This document shows positions 18,170 to 27,518 of a stretch of DNA of 64,000 nt, in pieces. Where the stretch lies: NCBI RefSeq assembly GCF_030250645.1, contig NZ_JASSVS010000003.1, positions 372,001 to 436,000 on the forward strand. Reading direction: 5' to 3'. This DNA comes from Marinobacter azerbaijanicus (GTDB taxonomy: Bacteria > Pseudomonadota > Gammaproteobacteria > Pseudomonadales > Oleiphilaceae). Under the pieces are notes generated by a model that had not been told where the DNA came from, made no database searches, and saw only the letters and a program-made list of their open reading frames with translations. The translations under genes and the position numbers were made by a program. Numbering within the stretch: the stretch's first letter is position 1; each line of letters begins with the position of its first letter.

Positions 18170-19198
18170 TCAAAAGCACTGTGAAAAGTCAGCAAGCTCG
18201 GACATCTTGCCGGCGGCGAGGCCGGAGCCCATGGCGTCCAGGGCCATGTCGACACCCTCGGTCGGAGTCTTCGCCAGGCCAGCCACGTAGATAGCCGCAC
18301 CTGCGTTCAAGGCGATCAGGTCACGGGCCTTTTCAGCCATTTCGTCGTGGCCACGGCCGAAGGCGGCACGGATCAGTTTCAGGGAATCCTCGGCAGTGTC
18401 CACGGTCAGTCCGACAAGGGCCTGGCTCTTAATGCCCAGATCTTCCGGGGTAATTTCGTATTCGGTGATTTCACCGTTTTTCAGTTCCGCCACGTGAGTG
18501 GAGCTGGCGAGGCTGATCTCGTCCAGGCCGTCTTTCGAGTGCACAACCATGATGTGTTCAGCGCCCAGGCGCTGCAGAACCTCTGCCATGGGGCGGCACA
18601 GCTCTTTTGTGAACACACCAATCAACTGGCGTTTGACGCTAGCCGGATTGGTCATGGGGCCGAGGATATTGAAAATGGTACGGCAACCCAGCTCCTTGCG
18701 GGGGCCGATGGCGTGCTTCATCGCACCATGGTGGGCCGGGGCAAACATGAAGCCCACGCCGATCTGTTCCACGCAGCGGGCCACTTCTTCAGGAGACATT
18801 TGCAGGTTGATGCCCAGTTTTTCCAGCAGGTCCGCACTGCCGCTCTTGGACGACACCGCGCGGTTGCCGTGTTTGGCAACAAAACCGCCCGCCGCTGCCA
18901 CCACAAATGAAGCGGCGGTGGACACATTGAACAGGTTGGCCCCGTCACCACCGGTACCGACAATGTCCACCAATGGCTCGGCGTTGACTGTCACGCCTGT
19001 TGCCAGCTCGCGCATGACTTCGGTGGCGCCAGTGATTTCGTCGATGGTTTCACTCTTCAGGCGCAGCCCCATAAGAAAGGCCCCGATCTGCGCATCGGTG
19101 GCTTCGCCTTTCATGACGATGCGCATAACGTCCTTCATTTCCTCGGTGGACAGGTCCAGGTTCGAGGCAATGCGGTTGAGTGCTTCTTTCATGTCCAT
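18170..19198 (-). CDS. trpD: anthranilate phosphoribosyltransferase
   Basis: A 342-residue enzyme that joins anthranilate to PRPP. The glycine-rich PRPP loop is [18 protein letters not shown] (about residues 77-94). [21 protein letters not shown] and [37 protein letters not shown] are diagnostic of TrpD. It is not fused to TrpG. The upstream gap to trpG is 480 bp and holds elements C and D, which is unusual since trpG and trpD are normally nearly contiguous. Confidence 0.97.
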   Translation of the reverse strand: MDMKEALNRIASNLDLSTEEMKDVMRIVMKGEATDAQIGAFLMGLRLKSETIDEITGATEVMRELATGVTVNAEPLVDIVGTGGDGANLFNVSTAASFVVAAAGGFVAKHGNRAVSSKSGSADLLEKLGINLQMSPEEVARCVEQIGVGFMFAPAHHGAMKHAIGPRKELGCRTIFNILGPMTNPASVKRQLIGVFTKELCRPMAEVLQRLGAEHIMVVHSKDGLDEISLASSTHVAELKNGEITEYEITPEDLGIKSQALVGLTVDTAEDSLKLIRAAFGRGHDEMAEKARDLIALNAGAAIYVAGLAKTPTEGVDMALDAMGSGLAAGKMSELADFSQCF

Positions 19199-19315
19199 TC
19201 GTGGGCCTCTCGGGTCAATCTGCTTTTGTATTCTGTGTTTGGGTCTAGCTTAGCAAGTTCCTGTCTGGTGTGGGGCCTGTTGTTGGGCTGGCCCTCTTGT
19301 TTTGGCGTTTGGTCG

Positions 19316-19420
19316 ATGGCTGGGGTGCCCCCTTCCAAAACACGCTGTGAATACGTCCCTGTACGCTCGGCTCCGCCATCCATGGCTCCGCACGGTTTTG
19401 GAAGGGGGCACCCCAGCCAT
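19316..19420 (+). repeat. variable-arm twin-hairpin element, copy C
   Basis: Perfect 26-bp inverted arms (19316-19341 and 19395-19420) flank a 53-nt core almost identical to that of copy A (starts ACGCTGTGAATACGTCCCTG). The inner hairpins are TACG-TCCC-TGTA and GCCA-TCCA-TGGC. The loop-proximal arm end is TTCCAAAAC, similar to the other copies. It lies in the trpG-trpD gap, 106 bp from copy D and in opposite orientation to it. Confidence 0.87.
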
Positions 19421-19525
19421 CTCCCTTAGAGCCTGGGTTAGGGCTTATTCAGAAACCAGTTCCCCTTAACTTCTCTTTGCCGTTCCATATTTGAGCGGGG
19501 AATACATTGGAACAACATGCTGAGA

Positions 19526-19641
19526 GGGCAGTAAATGGGGGGAGCTTATCCCAAACCGTGCGGAGCCATGGATGGCGGAGCCCGAGCCGCACATGGACGT
19601 CTTGAGGCGTGTTTGGGATAAGCTCCCCCCATTTACTGCCC
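19526..19641 (-). repeat. variable-arm twin-hairpin element, copy D
   Basis: This is the longest perfect inverted repeat of the family, with 31-bp arms at 19526-19556 and 19611-19641. The 54-nt core reads on the minus strand as ACGCCTCAAGACGTCCATGT, followed by the GCCA-TCCA-TGGC hairpin. With copy C it fills the 480-bp gene-free stretch between trpG and trpD. Nothing else in that gap is recognisable. Confidence 0.87.
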
Positions 19642-19678
19642 GGACTCAGAACCAGACCCCAAGGCAACCCAACCAAAA

Positions 19679-20257
19679 CTAACTTCTAAGAAAGTTCCGC
19701 AACAATTCATGCCCCTGCTCGGTCATAATAGACTCCGGATGAAACTGTACGCCTTCGATGGGCAACGTCTTGTGCCGAACGCCCATGATCTCCTCTACTG
19801 AGCCATCCTCATTGCGAGTCCACGCAGTCACTTCCAGACAATCCGGCAAGGTGTCCTTGTCGATCACCAGGCTATGATAGCGGGTCGCCTGCAGCGGATT
19901 GCTAAGGCCACGGAACACACCGAGGTCCTTGTGGTAGACCGGTGACACCTTGCCATGCATCACCCGCCCGGCGCGGATTACATTGCCGCCATATACCTGG
20001 CCAATGGCCTGGTGGCCCAGGCATACGCCCAGGATCGGCAGCTTGCCGGCAAAGTGGCGGATGGCTGCCATGGAGATGCCTGCCTCGTTGGGCGTGCAGG
20101 GCCCCGGGGAGATTACCAGGCGCTCCGGGTTCAGGGCCTCGATTTCCTCCACCGTGATTTCGTCGTTGCGATACACATGAACATCCGCACCCAGTTCTGC
20201 CAGGTATTGCACCACGTTGTAGGTGAAGGAATCGTAGTTATCGATCATCAGCAACAT
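19679..20257 (-). CDS. trpG: anthranilate synthase component II (glutamine amidotransferase)
   Basis: A 192-residue class I glutamine amidotransferase that releases ammonia for TrpE. Visible motifs are [32 protein letters not shown], the nucleophile [11 protein letters not shown] (Cys about residue 80), and the catalytic His-Glu in [12 protein letters not shown]. Some bacteria share this subunit with PabB; the trp context favours Trp synthesis. It starts 16 bp after trpE ends. Confidence 0.96.
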   Translation of the reverse strand: MLLMIDNYDSFTYNVVQYLAELGADVHVYRNDEITVEEIEALNPERLVISPGPCTPNEAGISMAAIRHFAGKLPILGVCLGHQAIGQVYGGNVIRAGRVMHGKVSPVYHKDLGVFRGLSNPLQATRYHSLVIDKDTLPDCLEVTAWTRNEDGSVEEIMGVRHKTLPIEGVQFHPESIMTEQGHELLRNFLRS

Positions 20258-20273
20258 AATCTTATCCTCCGCC

Positions 20274-21761
20274 TCAGTGGTCGAAATCGTTGTAGGTCAT
20301 GGCCACCGCGCGGAAGATCGCGCGGCCCTTGTTCATGGTTTCTTTCCACTCGAGGCGGGGCACCGAATCGGCCACCACGCCGGCCCCGGCCTGGATATGC
20401 AGGGTGTTGTCCTTGATCACCGCGGTGCGGATGGCAATGGCGGTATCCATATTGCCGTTGAACGACAGGTACCCCACGGCACCGCCATAAACACCACGCT
20501 TTACCGGCTCCAGCTCATCGATGATCTCCATGGCGCGGATCTTGGGGGCGCCACTGAGGGTGCCGGCGGGCAGGGTGGCTCGAAGGACATCGAGGCAACT
20601 GGTGTTCTCTTTGAGGCGACCGGTCACGTTGGAGACAATGTGCATCACGTGGGAGTAACGCTCCACGATCATCTTGTCGGTCAGTTTCACGGTGCCGGTT
20701 TCCGACACCCGGCCGGCGTCGTTACGGCCCAGGTCGATGAGCATCAGGTGCTCGGCGATTTCCTTGGGGTCGGCCAGCAGTTCGGCTTCCAGGGCCCTGT
20801 CCTCGGCATCGGTGGCGCCGCGTTTACGGGTGCCGGCGATGGGGCGCACGGTGACTTCCTCGTCTTCCACCCGGGCCAGGATTTCCGGCGAGGAGCCGAC
20901 GATGTGGAAGTCGTCCAGGTCGAGAAAATACATGTAGGGGGAGGGGTTGAGAACCCGCAGTGAACGGTACAGGTTCAGCGGCGGCGCCTCGAACGGGATG
21001 GACATGCGTTGGGAGATCACCGTCTGCATGACGTCGCCGTCCAGCACGTATTCCTTGATTTTTCCGACGGCCGCTTCGAACTTTTCCTGGTTGAAGCCGG
21101 AAATGAAGTCGCTCTCGTCCACCGACTTGCCGCGCAGATGGCCGGGAGTACGGGGAGCGTCCGCGGTCTGGCGGTGCAGGCGCGACTCCAGCTCATCAAT
21201 GCGTTGCATCGCTTGCTCGTAGGCACCTTCCTGGCTGGGGTCGGCATGGACGATCAGGTGCAGCTTGCCGCGCAGGTTGTCAAACACCACCACTTCATCA
21301 GACACCATCAGCAGGATATCGGGCGTGCCGATCCTGTCCGGAGGGCAGCTTTTGCGCAGACGCTTCTCGATATAGCGCACAGTGTCGTAGCCGAAGTAGC
21401 CTACCAGGCCGCCGTTGAAGCGTGGCAGTTCATCCAGGTCCGGCGCGTTGAAGCGCGCCTGATAGTCTTCCACAAAGGCCAGAGGGTCGTCCGCTGTGGT
21501 TTCCTCCACTACCTTGCCGTCACGGGTGATGGTGATGTTGTGGTCGTAGACCTTGAGCACTTCCCGGCCGGGCAGGCCGATAATGGAATAACGGCCCCAT
21601 TTCTCGCCGCCCTGGACGGACTCGAAGAGGTAGGAGTATGGGCCGCTGCCCAGCTTGAGGTAGGTGCTCAGAGGCGTATCCAGGTCGGCAAGGACTTCGC
21701 GATAGACGGGGATACGGTTAAAGCCGGCCTTGGCGAGCTCGGCGAATTGCTCGGGTGTCAT
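20274..21761 (-). CDS. trpE: anthranilate synthase component I
   Basis: A 495-residue enzyme that converts chorismate to anthranilate using ammonia from TrpG. The N-terminal domain includes [18 protein letters not shown], whose LLES-like part belongs to the Trp feedback site in the family. The C-terminal chorismate-binding domain shows [63 protein letters not shown] and AGAGVVADS. It is preceded by a leader ORF with clustered Trp codons, so attenuation is likely. It lies downstream of rpe-gph on the same strand. Confidence 0.97.
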   Translation of the reverse strand: MTPEQFAELAKAGFNRIPVYREVLADLDTPLSTYLKLGSGPYSYLFESVQGGEKWGRYSIIGLPGREVLKVYDHNITITRDGKVVEETTADDPLAFVEDYQARFNAPDLDELPRFNGGLVGYFGYDTVRYIEKRLRKSCPPDRIGTPDILLMVSDEVVVFDNLRGKLHLIVHADPSQEGAYEQAMQRIDELESRLHRQTADAPRTPGHLRGKSVDESDFISGFNQEKFEAAVGKIKEYVLDGDVMQTVISQRMSIPFEAPPLNLYRSLRVLNPSPYMYFLDLDDFHIVGSSPEILARVEDEEVTVRPIAGTRKRGATDAEDRALEAELLADPKEIAEHLMLIDLGRNDAGRVSETGTVKLTDKMIVERYSHVMHIVSNVTGRLKENTSCLDVLRATLPAGTLSGAPKIRAMEIIDELEPVKRGVYGGAVGYLSFNGNMDTAIAIRTAVIKDNTLHIQAGAGVVADSVPRLEWKETMNKGRAIFRAVAMTYNDFDH

Positions 21762-21810
21762 GGTAACGATTCCTGAAATCTGATCTGTATGGTGGTCTTT
21801 CGGGCGGCAT

Positions 21811-21873
21811 TCAGCCGGTGCGCCATCGCCACCATCGTGTTGCGCGGGTTGTGAGGATGCCTCGCGCTGTCAT
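21811..21873 (-). CDS. trpL: trpE leader peptide (attenuation)
   Basis: A 20-residue ORF starts at the ATG complementary to 21871-21873, with AGGGA 9 nt upstream, and ends at TGA 49 nt before trpE. It contains WWRW, three Trp codons in four, which would be improbable by chance directly before trpE. The Trp codons fall in ATGGTGG (complement of 21829-21835), which can pair with CCACCAT (complement of 21789-21795). A ribosome stalled for lack of Trp-tRNA would break that stem. I see no classic GC-stem plus T-run terminator between leader and trpE, so the exact mechanism is open. Confidence 0.75.
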   Translation of the reverse strand: MTARGILTTRATRWWRWRTG

Positions 21874-21939
21874 CAGACTCAGTCCCTGCACGGCAGGAAT
21901 CTCCCGAATTGAAGGTTTCAAAATCAATGTCCTGTGAGA

Positions 21940-22629
21940 TTACAAAAGCTGCGCCAGGGAATCAACAACTGCATCCGCCCCCAGTGCATCTACTGGCGCC
22001 CCGTAGTTATAGCCGTAACGCACCGCTACCGATGGGATGCCCGCTGCCTGGGCCGCGCTGATGTCGGTCACCGAATCTCCGATCATAACGGTGGTGCCGC
22101 GGGTGCCGCCCAGTCCGGTCATGGCATGAATCAGCGGTTCCGGGTCCGGCTTGCGTACCGGAAGGGTGTCCCCGCCAACGCTGATGTCAAACCAGTGTTC
22201 GATGCCCATCTGCTCCAGCAGCGGTGCCACGAATCGTTCGGGCTTGTTGGTGACAATACCCATCCGGCATCCATAGTCCGCCAGTCGTGTCAGGCATTCC
22301 TCCACGCCATCGTAGAGCACGGAGTGCTGGCCGTTGAGGTTTTCGTAGGCGTGGTAAAACATTGCCAGGGCATCATTGAACAGGGCCTCGTCTTTTTCAC
22401 TGGCCGGCTCCCAGTCTGTCTGTCCTGCAAGTGAGCGGCGCACCAGAATTCCGGCGCCGTTTCCGACCCACTGTCGCACATTGTCGATACCGGCCTTGCG
22501 GCGTCCCAGTTGCTCCAGCATGGAATCAATCGCTGCTGCCAGGTCGGGAGCACTGTCGACCAGTGTTCCGTCCAGATCGAACAGTGCGACTCCGGGCCAG
22601 CGTTGGCTGAACAGCCCTGCAAGACTCAT
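21940..22629 (-). CDS. gph: phosphoglycolate phosphatase
   Basis: A 229-residue HAD-superfamily phosphatase that removes 2-phosphoglycolate. Motif I is [14 protein letters not shown] (nucleophile Asp), motif II is MGIVTNKPE, and motif III/IV is [34 protein letters not shown]. It starts within the last 4 bp of rpe (overlap), so the pair is translationally coupled. The rpe-gph-trpE order is the one I recall from pseudomonads. Confidence 0.93.
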   Translation of the reverse strand: MSLAGLFSQRWPGVALFDLDGTLVDSAPDLAAAIDSMLEQLGRRKAGIDNVRQWVGNGAGILVRRSLAGQTDWEPASEKDEALFNDALAMFYHAYENLNGQHSVLYDGVEECLTRLADYGCRMGIVTNKPERFVAPLLEQMGIEHWFDISVGGDTLPVRKPDPEPLIHAMTGLGGTRGTTVMIGDSVTDISAAQAAGIPSVAVRYGYNYGAPVDALGADAVVDSLAQLL

Positions 22630-23312
22630 TGGTTCGCGCCCTGTCTGGCCAGTTCCAGTTCCGCCCGCATCCTGTCTATGGTGGCCTTGTAGTCATCGGT
22701 GTTGAAGATGGCGGAGCCGGCGACAAAGGTGTCGGCTCCCGCTTCAGCAATCTCGCGGATATTGTCCGTTTTCACACCACCATCTATTTCAAGGCGGATG
22801 TTGCGGCCGCTGGCATCAATGCGCTTGCGGGCCTCCCGCAGCTTGTCGAGGGTGCCGGGGATGAACTTCTGGCCGCCAAAGCCGGGGTTCACTGACATCA
22901 GCAGGATCATGTCGAGCTTGTCCATGACATGGTTAATGTAATGCAGCGGCGTGGCCGGGTTAAACACCAGGCCGGCCTTGCAGCCGCCTTCACGAATCAG
23001 CTGCAGGGAGCGGTCGATGTGGTTCGATGCTTCCGGGTGGAAGGTGATGTAGCTGGCACCGGCATCGATGAACATGCGGATCAGGTCGTCCACCGGGGAT
23101 ACCATCAGGTGAACATCAATGGGCGCGGTCACACCGTGCTTGCGCAGGGCCTCACAGACCATGGGGCCGATGGTCAGATTGGGGACATAGTGGTTGTCCA
23201 TAACATCGAAGTGGACAATATCGGCACCAGCGGCCAGTACATTATCGACCTCCTCGCCCAGTCGGGCAAAATCGGCAGACAGGATGGAGGGGGCAATCTG
23301 GTAAGGGTTCAT
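22626..23312 (-). CDS. rpe: ribulose-phosphate 3-epimerase
   Basis: A 228-residue TIM-barrel enzyme of the pentose phosphate pathway that interconverts ribulose-5-P and xylulose-5-P. Diagnostic segments are [61 protein letters not shown] and [12 protein letters not shown]. Metal-binding His and Asp residues are in place. It is the first gene of rpe-gph and presumably of the run that leads into trpE. Confidence 0.96.
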   Translation of the reverse strand: MNPYQIAPSILSADFARLGEEVDNVLAAGADIVHFDVMDNHYVPNLTIGPMVCEALRKHGVTAPIDVHLMVSPVDDLIRMFIDAGASYITFHPEASNHIDRSLQLIREGGCKAGLVFNPATPLHYINHVMDKLDMILLMSVNPGFGGQKFIPGTLDKLREARKRIDASGRNIRLEIDGGVKTDNIREIAEAGADTFVAGSAIFNTDDYKATIDRMRAELELARQGANQ

Positions 23313-23450
23313 GACGGCTCTCTTGAACGGTTTGATAATGGTATCGATGATGGCGCGTACAGCGGTTCCCTCTGCATAAGGCTACTGGGCCGCAAAAGCT
23401 GCTAGTCTACCAGTTTGATGATGATTTTCGCACGGAATGAGTGACTGCCT

Positions 23451-24440
23451 GTGAGCAATTGGTTTGAAGTACCGCGTACCCGACTACTGGCCATCCTTGC
23501 CTGCATAATAGTCGTTGGTGCGCCGGCTGTGTTGGCTCAGGAGGATGGGGGATCGCAAGGCGAACAGACGCAGGCGCCTGCGCCCGAACGCAAACGGGCG
23601 ACGATCGCCACGGGCCTTGATTCAAAGGCAATTGCCGCCAGGTGGCCGGATGCGGCCGTATGGCTGGAACCGCCGGAAGAGGACAGGGTGCTGGCCCTGT
23701 TTCAGCCGGAAATACATACTCCGGCCAGGGGCGCTTTGCTGATTCTCGCGGATGAGGGTCAGTCCGTTGCCTCGGGGCTGGCCGGTGCCTTGCGCCAGCC
23801 CATGGCGCGCGCCGGCTGGGCTGTGATGACGGTGGGCCTGGAGTCGCCTCCCTATGCGGTGCAGCGGGCCCGGAGGCAGCAAGCTGCAGCCAGCCCGGGG
23901 ATGTCACGGGGCGATACTGACAATGACGGCACTGGAAATAATGATGCTGCCGAGTCGGTCATGATTGATGTGATGGACAGTGTCGATGTGGATGAACTGG
24001 AAGACCGGTATCGCACCCGGATTCAGAAAACCCTGTCGGTGGCGGTGGGCGCTCTGAGCGACAGGGGGTATGACAGGGTGGCTGTTGCCGGTATTGGCAT
24101 GGCCTCGGGTCATGTGGCACGGATGGCTGCCACCGCTGGTGGTGATGTGTCCGAGCTGATCTGGATTGCGCCGGTGTTCGCCCGCAGTGATTCCGCGGGC
24201 CTGACCGAATGGCTTTCGGAAGCCGGCCAGATCAGGGTGTTGGAGCTTCACAGCTCTCGTGTGGCCGAGACAGCGGGGAGCGCAGGGTTCAGGTCGCCGA
24301 AAGAACGTGAGGCGGCCTTTCGGCGCGCAGACATCACAGCCTATAACCGGCAACCGGTTGCGATGGCAGAACGCCCGGAACCCCGCGATGCGCCTGCACT
24401 GGCCAACCGGCTCTCTGCCTGGCTGATGTCAGACCCTTAG
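23451..24440 (+). CDS. DUF3530 family exported protein
   Basis: A 329-residue protein starting at GTG 23451 with a hydrophobic N-terminal signal (LLAILACIIVVGAPAVLAQ). The body matches DUF3530: GALLILADEGQSVASGLAGALRQPMARAGWAVMTVGLESPPYA, followed by a region resembling an alpha/beta hydrolase (VAVAGIGMASGHVARMAA in place of a normal GxSxG elbow). A low-complexity segment rich in Asp and Asn lies around residues 150-170. The catalytic serine motif is degenerate, so enzymatic activity is doubtful. It is divergent from rpe. Confidence 0.7.
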   Translation: MSNWFEVPRTRLLAILACIIVVGAPAVLAQEDGGSQGEQTQAPAPERKRATIATGLDSKAIAARWPDAAVWLEPPEEDRVLALFQPEIHTPARGALLILADEGQSVASGLAGALRQPMARAGWAVMTVGLESPPYAVQRARRQQAAASPGMSRGDTDNDGTGNNDAAESVMIDVMDSVDVDELEDRYRTRIQKTLSVAVGALSDRGYDRVAVAGIGMASGHVARMAATAGGDVSELIWIAPVFARSDSAGLTEWLSEAGQIRVLELHSSRVAETAGSAGFRSPKEREAAFRRADITAYNRQPVAMAERPEPRDAPALANRLSAWLMSDP

Positions 24441-24447
24441 AGAGCGG

Positions 24448-24735
24448 TCAGCCACCCACGGCGCTGGACGATCCGATAACCACACCGCCACAACTGATGG
24501 CATCGCCTGTCAGTGCCGCCGGTTTACCCTCGATCATTACTGTCGGGCTCCCAGCCGCAATGGCGCGGGGGTGCGGGGGATGTTTGGGCTTGGAGTGCAC
24601 GGCTAGCTGGTCGCCCAGACGAGCGACGGGTTTGCCGTCAATCAGAACAGTGGCGCTGCCACTAATCACAGGCGTTGGAGGAAATCCGTTATGGTCGGTT
24701 CCGATGTCTCCGAGGAGGACGAGTTTCTTGCCCAT
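24448..24735 (-). CDS. PAAR-domain protein
   Basis: A 95-residue protein composed almost only of a PAAR domain, with two repeats of the type GSATVLIDGKPVARLGDQL and GSPTVMIEGKPAALTGDAISCGG. PAAR proteins cap the VgrG spike of type VI secretion systems, and His/Cys residues bind a metal at the tip. No other T6SS gene is in the window. The ATG at 24735 has AAGGAG 7 nt upstream; a longer in-frame ORF lacks a ribosome site. It lies 101 bp downstream of the J-domain gene, convergent with the DUF3530 gene. Confidence 0.85.
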   Translation of the reverse strand: MGKKLVLLGDIGTDHNGFPPTPVISGSATVLIDGKPVARLGDQLAVHSKPKHPPHPRAIAAGSPTVMIEGKPAALTGDAISCGGVVIGSSSAVGG

Positions 24736-24836
24736 GGGAATACTCCTTTTCATTGGGTCGTTCAGGCCGCTGATCCCTGGGCCTGTAGAGGAAATACGCG
24801 TTTGACGCGACGAGTCTAGCAACCTTCGGTCCGTAT

Positions 24837-25592
24837 TCAAACCGACAGGCGTTTGCTGATCAGTTCCCATGCCTGCTGGTATCTCAATAACCGGTCCTTG
24901 GCTCTTGCCAGTTCTGCGGCGCTGAGGTCCTGCTGCGCCAGTTTATCCGGATGGCACTCTGATACTTTCTTGCGGTAGGCCCGTTTGATGACCTCCCGCG
25001 AATCACGCCGGGTCACCCCCAGAAGCTGGCATGCCTGCTCAAAGGTGGAAGGGCGTGGCTGGGCTTCCGGTTGGGTGATCCAGACCTTGCAGGCGTAGCT
25101 TTCGAGAATGTCATCACTGACCCTGATGGGTAACCCGATCTGGTCGATGGCGTCTTCACAGCGATAGCGTCTGGGTTTTTCCGGGCGCCCGTGCAATTGC
25201 GCTGCGTGGCACAGGCAGATAGCGACACGCAGCGCGGGAGACGGCCAAAGCCGGTGGGTCAGCTTGAGGCCAAGGGCTTTCATCGCGGGGACGCGCTCGG
25301 CAGTCTTGCCTTTGCGGAATTGGCCAATGGCTTTACGGCGCTGGCGTGGCGACAGTTTCAGGGCCTTCATCAGAGCTTCGGCGAAGCCGACGTCTTTTTC
25401 CGTTACCCGCCCTTCCGCCTTGGCGATATAACCGAGGAAAAAGAACAGACTGCGGCGACACCATCGCGGCAGTCGGGTTCTGACCAGCAGCTCATTGGCC
25501 TGGTGACCGCAGGCCGACAGCTCTCCGAGCAGTTCGCTGAACTCTGCCTCGATGCGTGCTGGAAGGTTGTTGTCCCTGGAGTCAGAGATCAT
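24837..25592 (-). CDS. DjlA-like J-domain co-chaperone
   Basis: A 251-residue protein with a TerB/DjlA-like helical N-terminal region (LFFFLGYIAKAEGRVTEKDVGFAEALMKAL) and a C-terminal J domain (about 185-250) starting ACQLLGVTRRDSREVIKRAYRKKVSECHPDKL. The HPD motif needed to stimulate DnaK is intact. Unlike E. coli DjlA there is no N-terminal membrane anchor, so it should be cytosolic. The start overlaps murU by 4 bp, which makes it the third gene of amgK-murU-djlA. Confidence 0.82.
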   Translation of the reverse strand: MISDSRDNNLPARIEAEFSELLGELSACGHQANELLVRTRLPRWCRRSLFFFLGYIAKAEGRVTEKDVGFAEALMKALKLSPRQRRKAIGQFRKGKTAERVPAMKALGLKLTHRLWPSPALRVAICLCHAAQLHGRPEKPRRYRCEDAIDQIGLPIRVSDDILESYACKVWITQPEAQPRPSTFEQACQLLGVTRRDSREVIKRAYRKKVSECHPDKLAQQDLSAAELARAKDRLLRYQQAWELISKRLSV

Positions 25593-26275
25593 GGCTTACC
25601 CTTGCCTCTCTTGAGTTCCCGGTCCAGCGCCCTGAGCCGTTCCGGAGTGCCGATGTCCATCCACCGCCCGGTGTGGCGCAGGCCCTTGACGCGTTGCTTC
25701 GCCATGGCTTCACGCAGAATCGGGGCAAGCTTTCGTCGCCCGGGCAGCAGCCCGTCGAACAGGCGTCGATTGAGCAGGCTGATGCCGGAGAATGTCAGCA
25801 TTTCCGCCCCCTCTGTCGAGACGGTGCCTCCCTGATGCAGGCAGAAGTCGCCAGAGGGGTTGTGTTCCGGGTTGTTGGTCATCACCAGCAGGGCGTCCGC
25901 GTTCTCCGGCGGGGCCAGTTCCGCCGGGTCGAAGTCGCACCATATGTCACCGTTGATCACCACGAACCATTCCTCCCCGCCACTGGTCAGCAGGGGAAGG
26001 GCGTGGATAATACCGCCCGCAGTCTCCAGGGGCTCGCTTTCGCGGGAGTACTCGATAGACACTCCGAAAACCTCGCCGTTGCCCAGTTCCTCTTCAATCT
26101 GCGTGCCCAGCCAGGCATGGTTAATCACCAACTGCTGGAAGCCAGCTGCCCTGAGCCTTTCCAGGTGGTGCACGATCAGCGGCTTGTCTCCGGCAGGAAG
26201 GAGCGGCTTCGGCGTTGTCAGGGTCAGCGGCCGCATGCGCTCGCCCTTACCGGCCGCGAGGATCATGGCTTTCAC
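25589..26275 (-). CDS. murU: N-acetylmuramate alpha-1-phosphate uridylyltransferase
   Basis: A 228-residue nucleotidyltransferase starting MILAAGKGERMRPLTLTTPKPLLPAGDKPLI, the GxGxRM fingerprint with the Lys-Pro motif that binds UTP. In pseudomonads MurU makes UDP-MurNAc from MurNAc-1-P in the cell-wall recycling route that bypasses de novo synthesis and confers fosfomycin tolerance. The start is GTG at 26275, overlapping the amgK stop as GTGA, the usual coupled arrangement. The upstream in-frame ORF is just amgK sequence. The assignment rests on motifs plus the amgK neighbour. Confidence 0.9.
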   Translation of the reverse strand: MKAMILAAGKGERMRPLTLTTPKPLLPAGDKPLIVHHLERLRAAGFQQLVINHAWLGTQIEEELGNGEVFGVSIEYSRESEPLETAGGIIHALPLLTSGGEEWFVVINGDIWCDFDPAELAPPENADALLVMTNNPEHNPSGDFCLHQGGTVSTEGAEMLTFSGISLLNRRLFDGLLPGRRKLAPILREAMAKQRVKGLRHTGRWMDIGTPERLRALDRELKRGKGKP

Positions 26276-27309
26276 TGGCCGGCAATCTCCAATGGGCCAA
26301 TCTGTTCTTCTACGGCGGGAACCACCGTGTCTGTCAGCCACTCATGGAAATGGCGCAGGGCCGCCTGCCTGCTGCTGGCTTCCACCAGGTAGCCAACGGT
26401 GCGGGGCACATCCTTCAGAAACCCGGTCTTGCCGTCGCGGATCGCCAGTCTTGCGAAGATACCGGCCGCCTTCAGGTGACGTTGCATGCCCATGAGTTCC
26501 AGCCATTGCCGGAAGGTTTCCCGGTCTGCCTTGTGGAGCCCGGCATCAGCACTGAGTACGCGGAACTGCTCGGTCCACTGGTTGATACGTTCCTCCGGCC
26601 AGCGGATGTAGCAGTCTTTCAGCAGTGACACCAGGTCATAGGTGACGGGGCCGCGCACGGCATCCTGGAAGTCGATAACGCCGGGCCGTTCGGTGCCGGG
26701 GCGCACCAGCAGATTACGGGAGTGATAATCCCGGTGTACTGTCACTTCGGGCTGCGCCAGGGCGCTTTCCCGCAGGAAGGCGAAGCTGGTATCCAGTAGT
26801 GCCCGCTCACCGTTATCGAGCTCAAGGCCCAACTTCCGGGTCAGCAGCCAGTCCGGAAACAGGGCCATCTCCCGGTCCAGCAGGTCAAGGTCATAGGCTG
26901 GCAGTGGATAGTCCGGGGTATCGTCTGCGCACTGGATACGAACCAGCTCCTTCATTGCCGCTCCGTAAAGCTGGTCGGCATTCCCGGTGTCAAGGACGCC
27001 GAGCATCAGTTCGTCACCGAAGTCTTCCAGTAACAGGAAACCCCGTTTCAGGTCTTCGTGGATCACATCCGGTACGGATATTCCCCGGCTGCGCCAATGA
27101 TGGGCAATGGCAACAAAGGGCCGGCAGTCCTCGTGCTCAGGAGGCGCGTCCATGACGATATAATGTTGTGAACCGGTGCCGTGAGGGTCTCCGCTGACCC
27201 GGAAGTAACGACGGAAACTTGCGTCGCCGGATACCGGCCGGGGTGTCGCCTGGTCAAAACCGGGAAGGTCTCTGACCCACTGGGTAAGCATTGTCAGGCG
27301 GGTATCCAT
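26272..27309 (-). CDS. amgK: N-acetylmuramate/N-acetylglucosamine kinase
   Basis: A 345-residue kinase of the aminoglycoside-phosphotransferase fold. SGDASFRRYFRV is at the N-terminal nucleotide loop, the catalytic loop is VHRDYHSRNLLV, and the Mg-binding segment is VIDFQDAVRGPVTYDLVSLLKD. In pseudomonads this gene next to murU phosphorylates MurNAc or GlcNAc at the anomeric carbon during peptidoglycan recycling. It is divergent from lptD, as in that lineage, across a 209-bp region. Confidence 0.9.
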   Translation of the reverse strand: MDTRLTMLTQWVRDLPGFDQATPRPVSGDASFRRYFRVSGDPHGTGSQHYIVMDAPPEHEDCRPFVAIAHHWRSRGISVPDVIHEDLKRGFLLLEDFGDELMLGVLDTGNADQLYGAAMKELVRIQCADDTPDYPLPAYDLDLLDREMALFPDWLLTRKLGLELDNGERALLDTSFAFLRESALAQPEVTVHRDYHSRNLLVRPGTERPGVIDFQDAVRGPVTYDLVSLLKDCYIRWPEERINQWTEQFRVLSADAGLHKADRETFRQWLELMGMQRHLKAAGIFARLAIRDGKTGFLKDVPRTVGYLVEASSRQAALRHFHEWLTDTVVPAVEEQIGPLEIAGQ

Positions 27310-27518
27310 GAATGGGCTGGTTTCCTGAATCAGAAGTTACGGGTGTCAGAACCTTCAGGCTCATGGCGGAAAGTTAGCAGATCAGTATAGAGGCGGTAAA
27401 ACGGTTTTGCAGCAATGGTGAGTTTCCGTTAACAAGGCAAAGGGCGGCGTGTAAACTAGGCCGCTGTTGAATTGTCTCCGACAGCGGCGAACCCACTCAG
27501 GACAGGAACCCTCTCATC

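Noticed and set aside
17052..19641. Twin-hairpin elements as simple intrinsic terminators
   Set aside because: No T-run follows the outer stems, copies lie inside an operon, and a terminator does not require a conserved core between the arms.
19199..19678. A small gene in the trpG-trpD gap
   Set aside because: Short frames there only read through elements C and D; none has a ribosome site or protein-like sequence.
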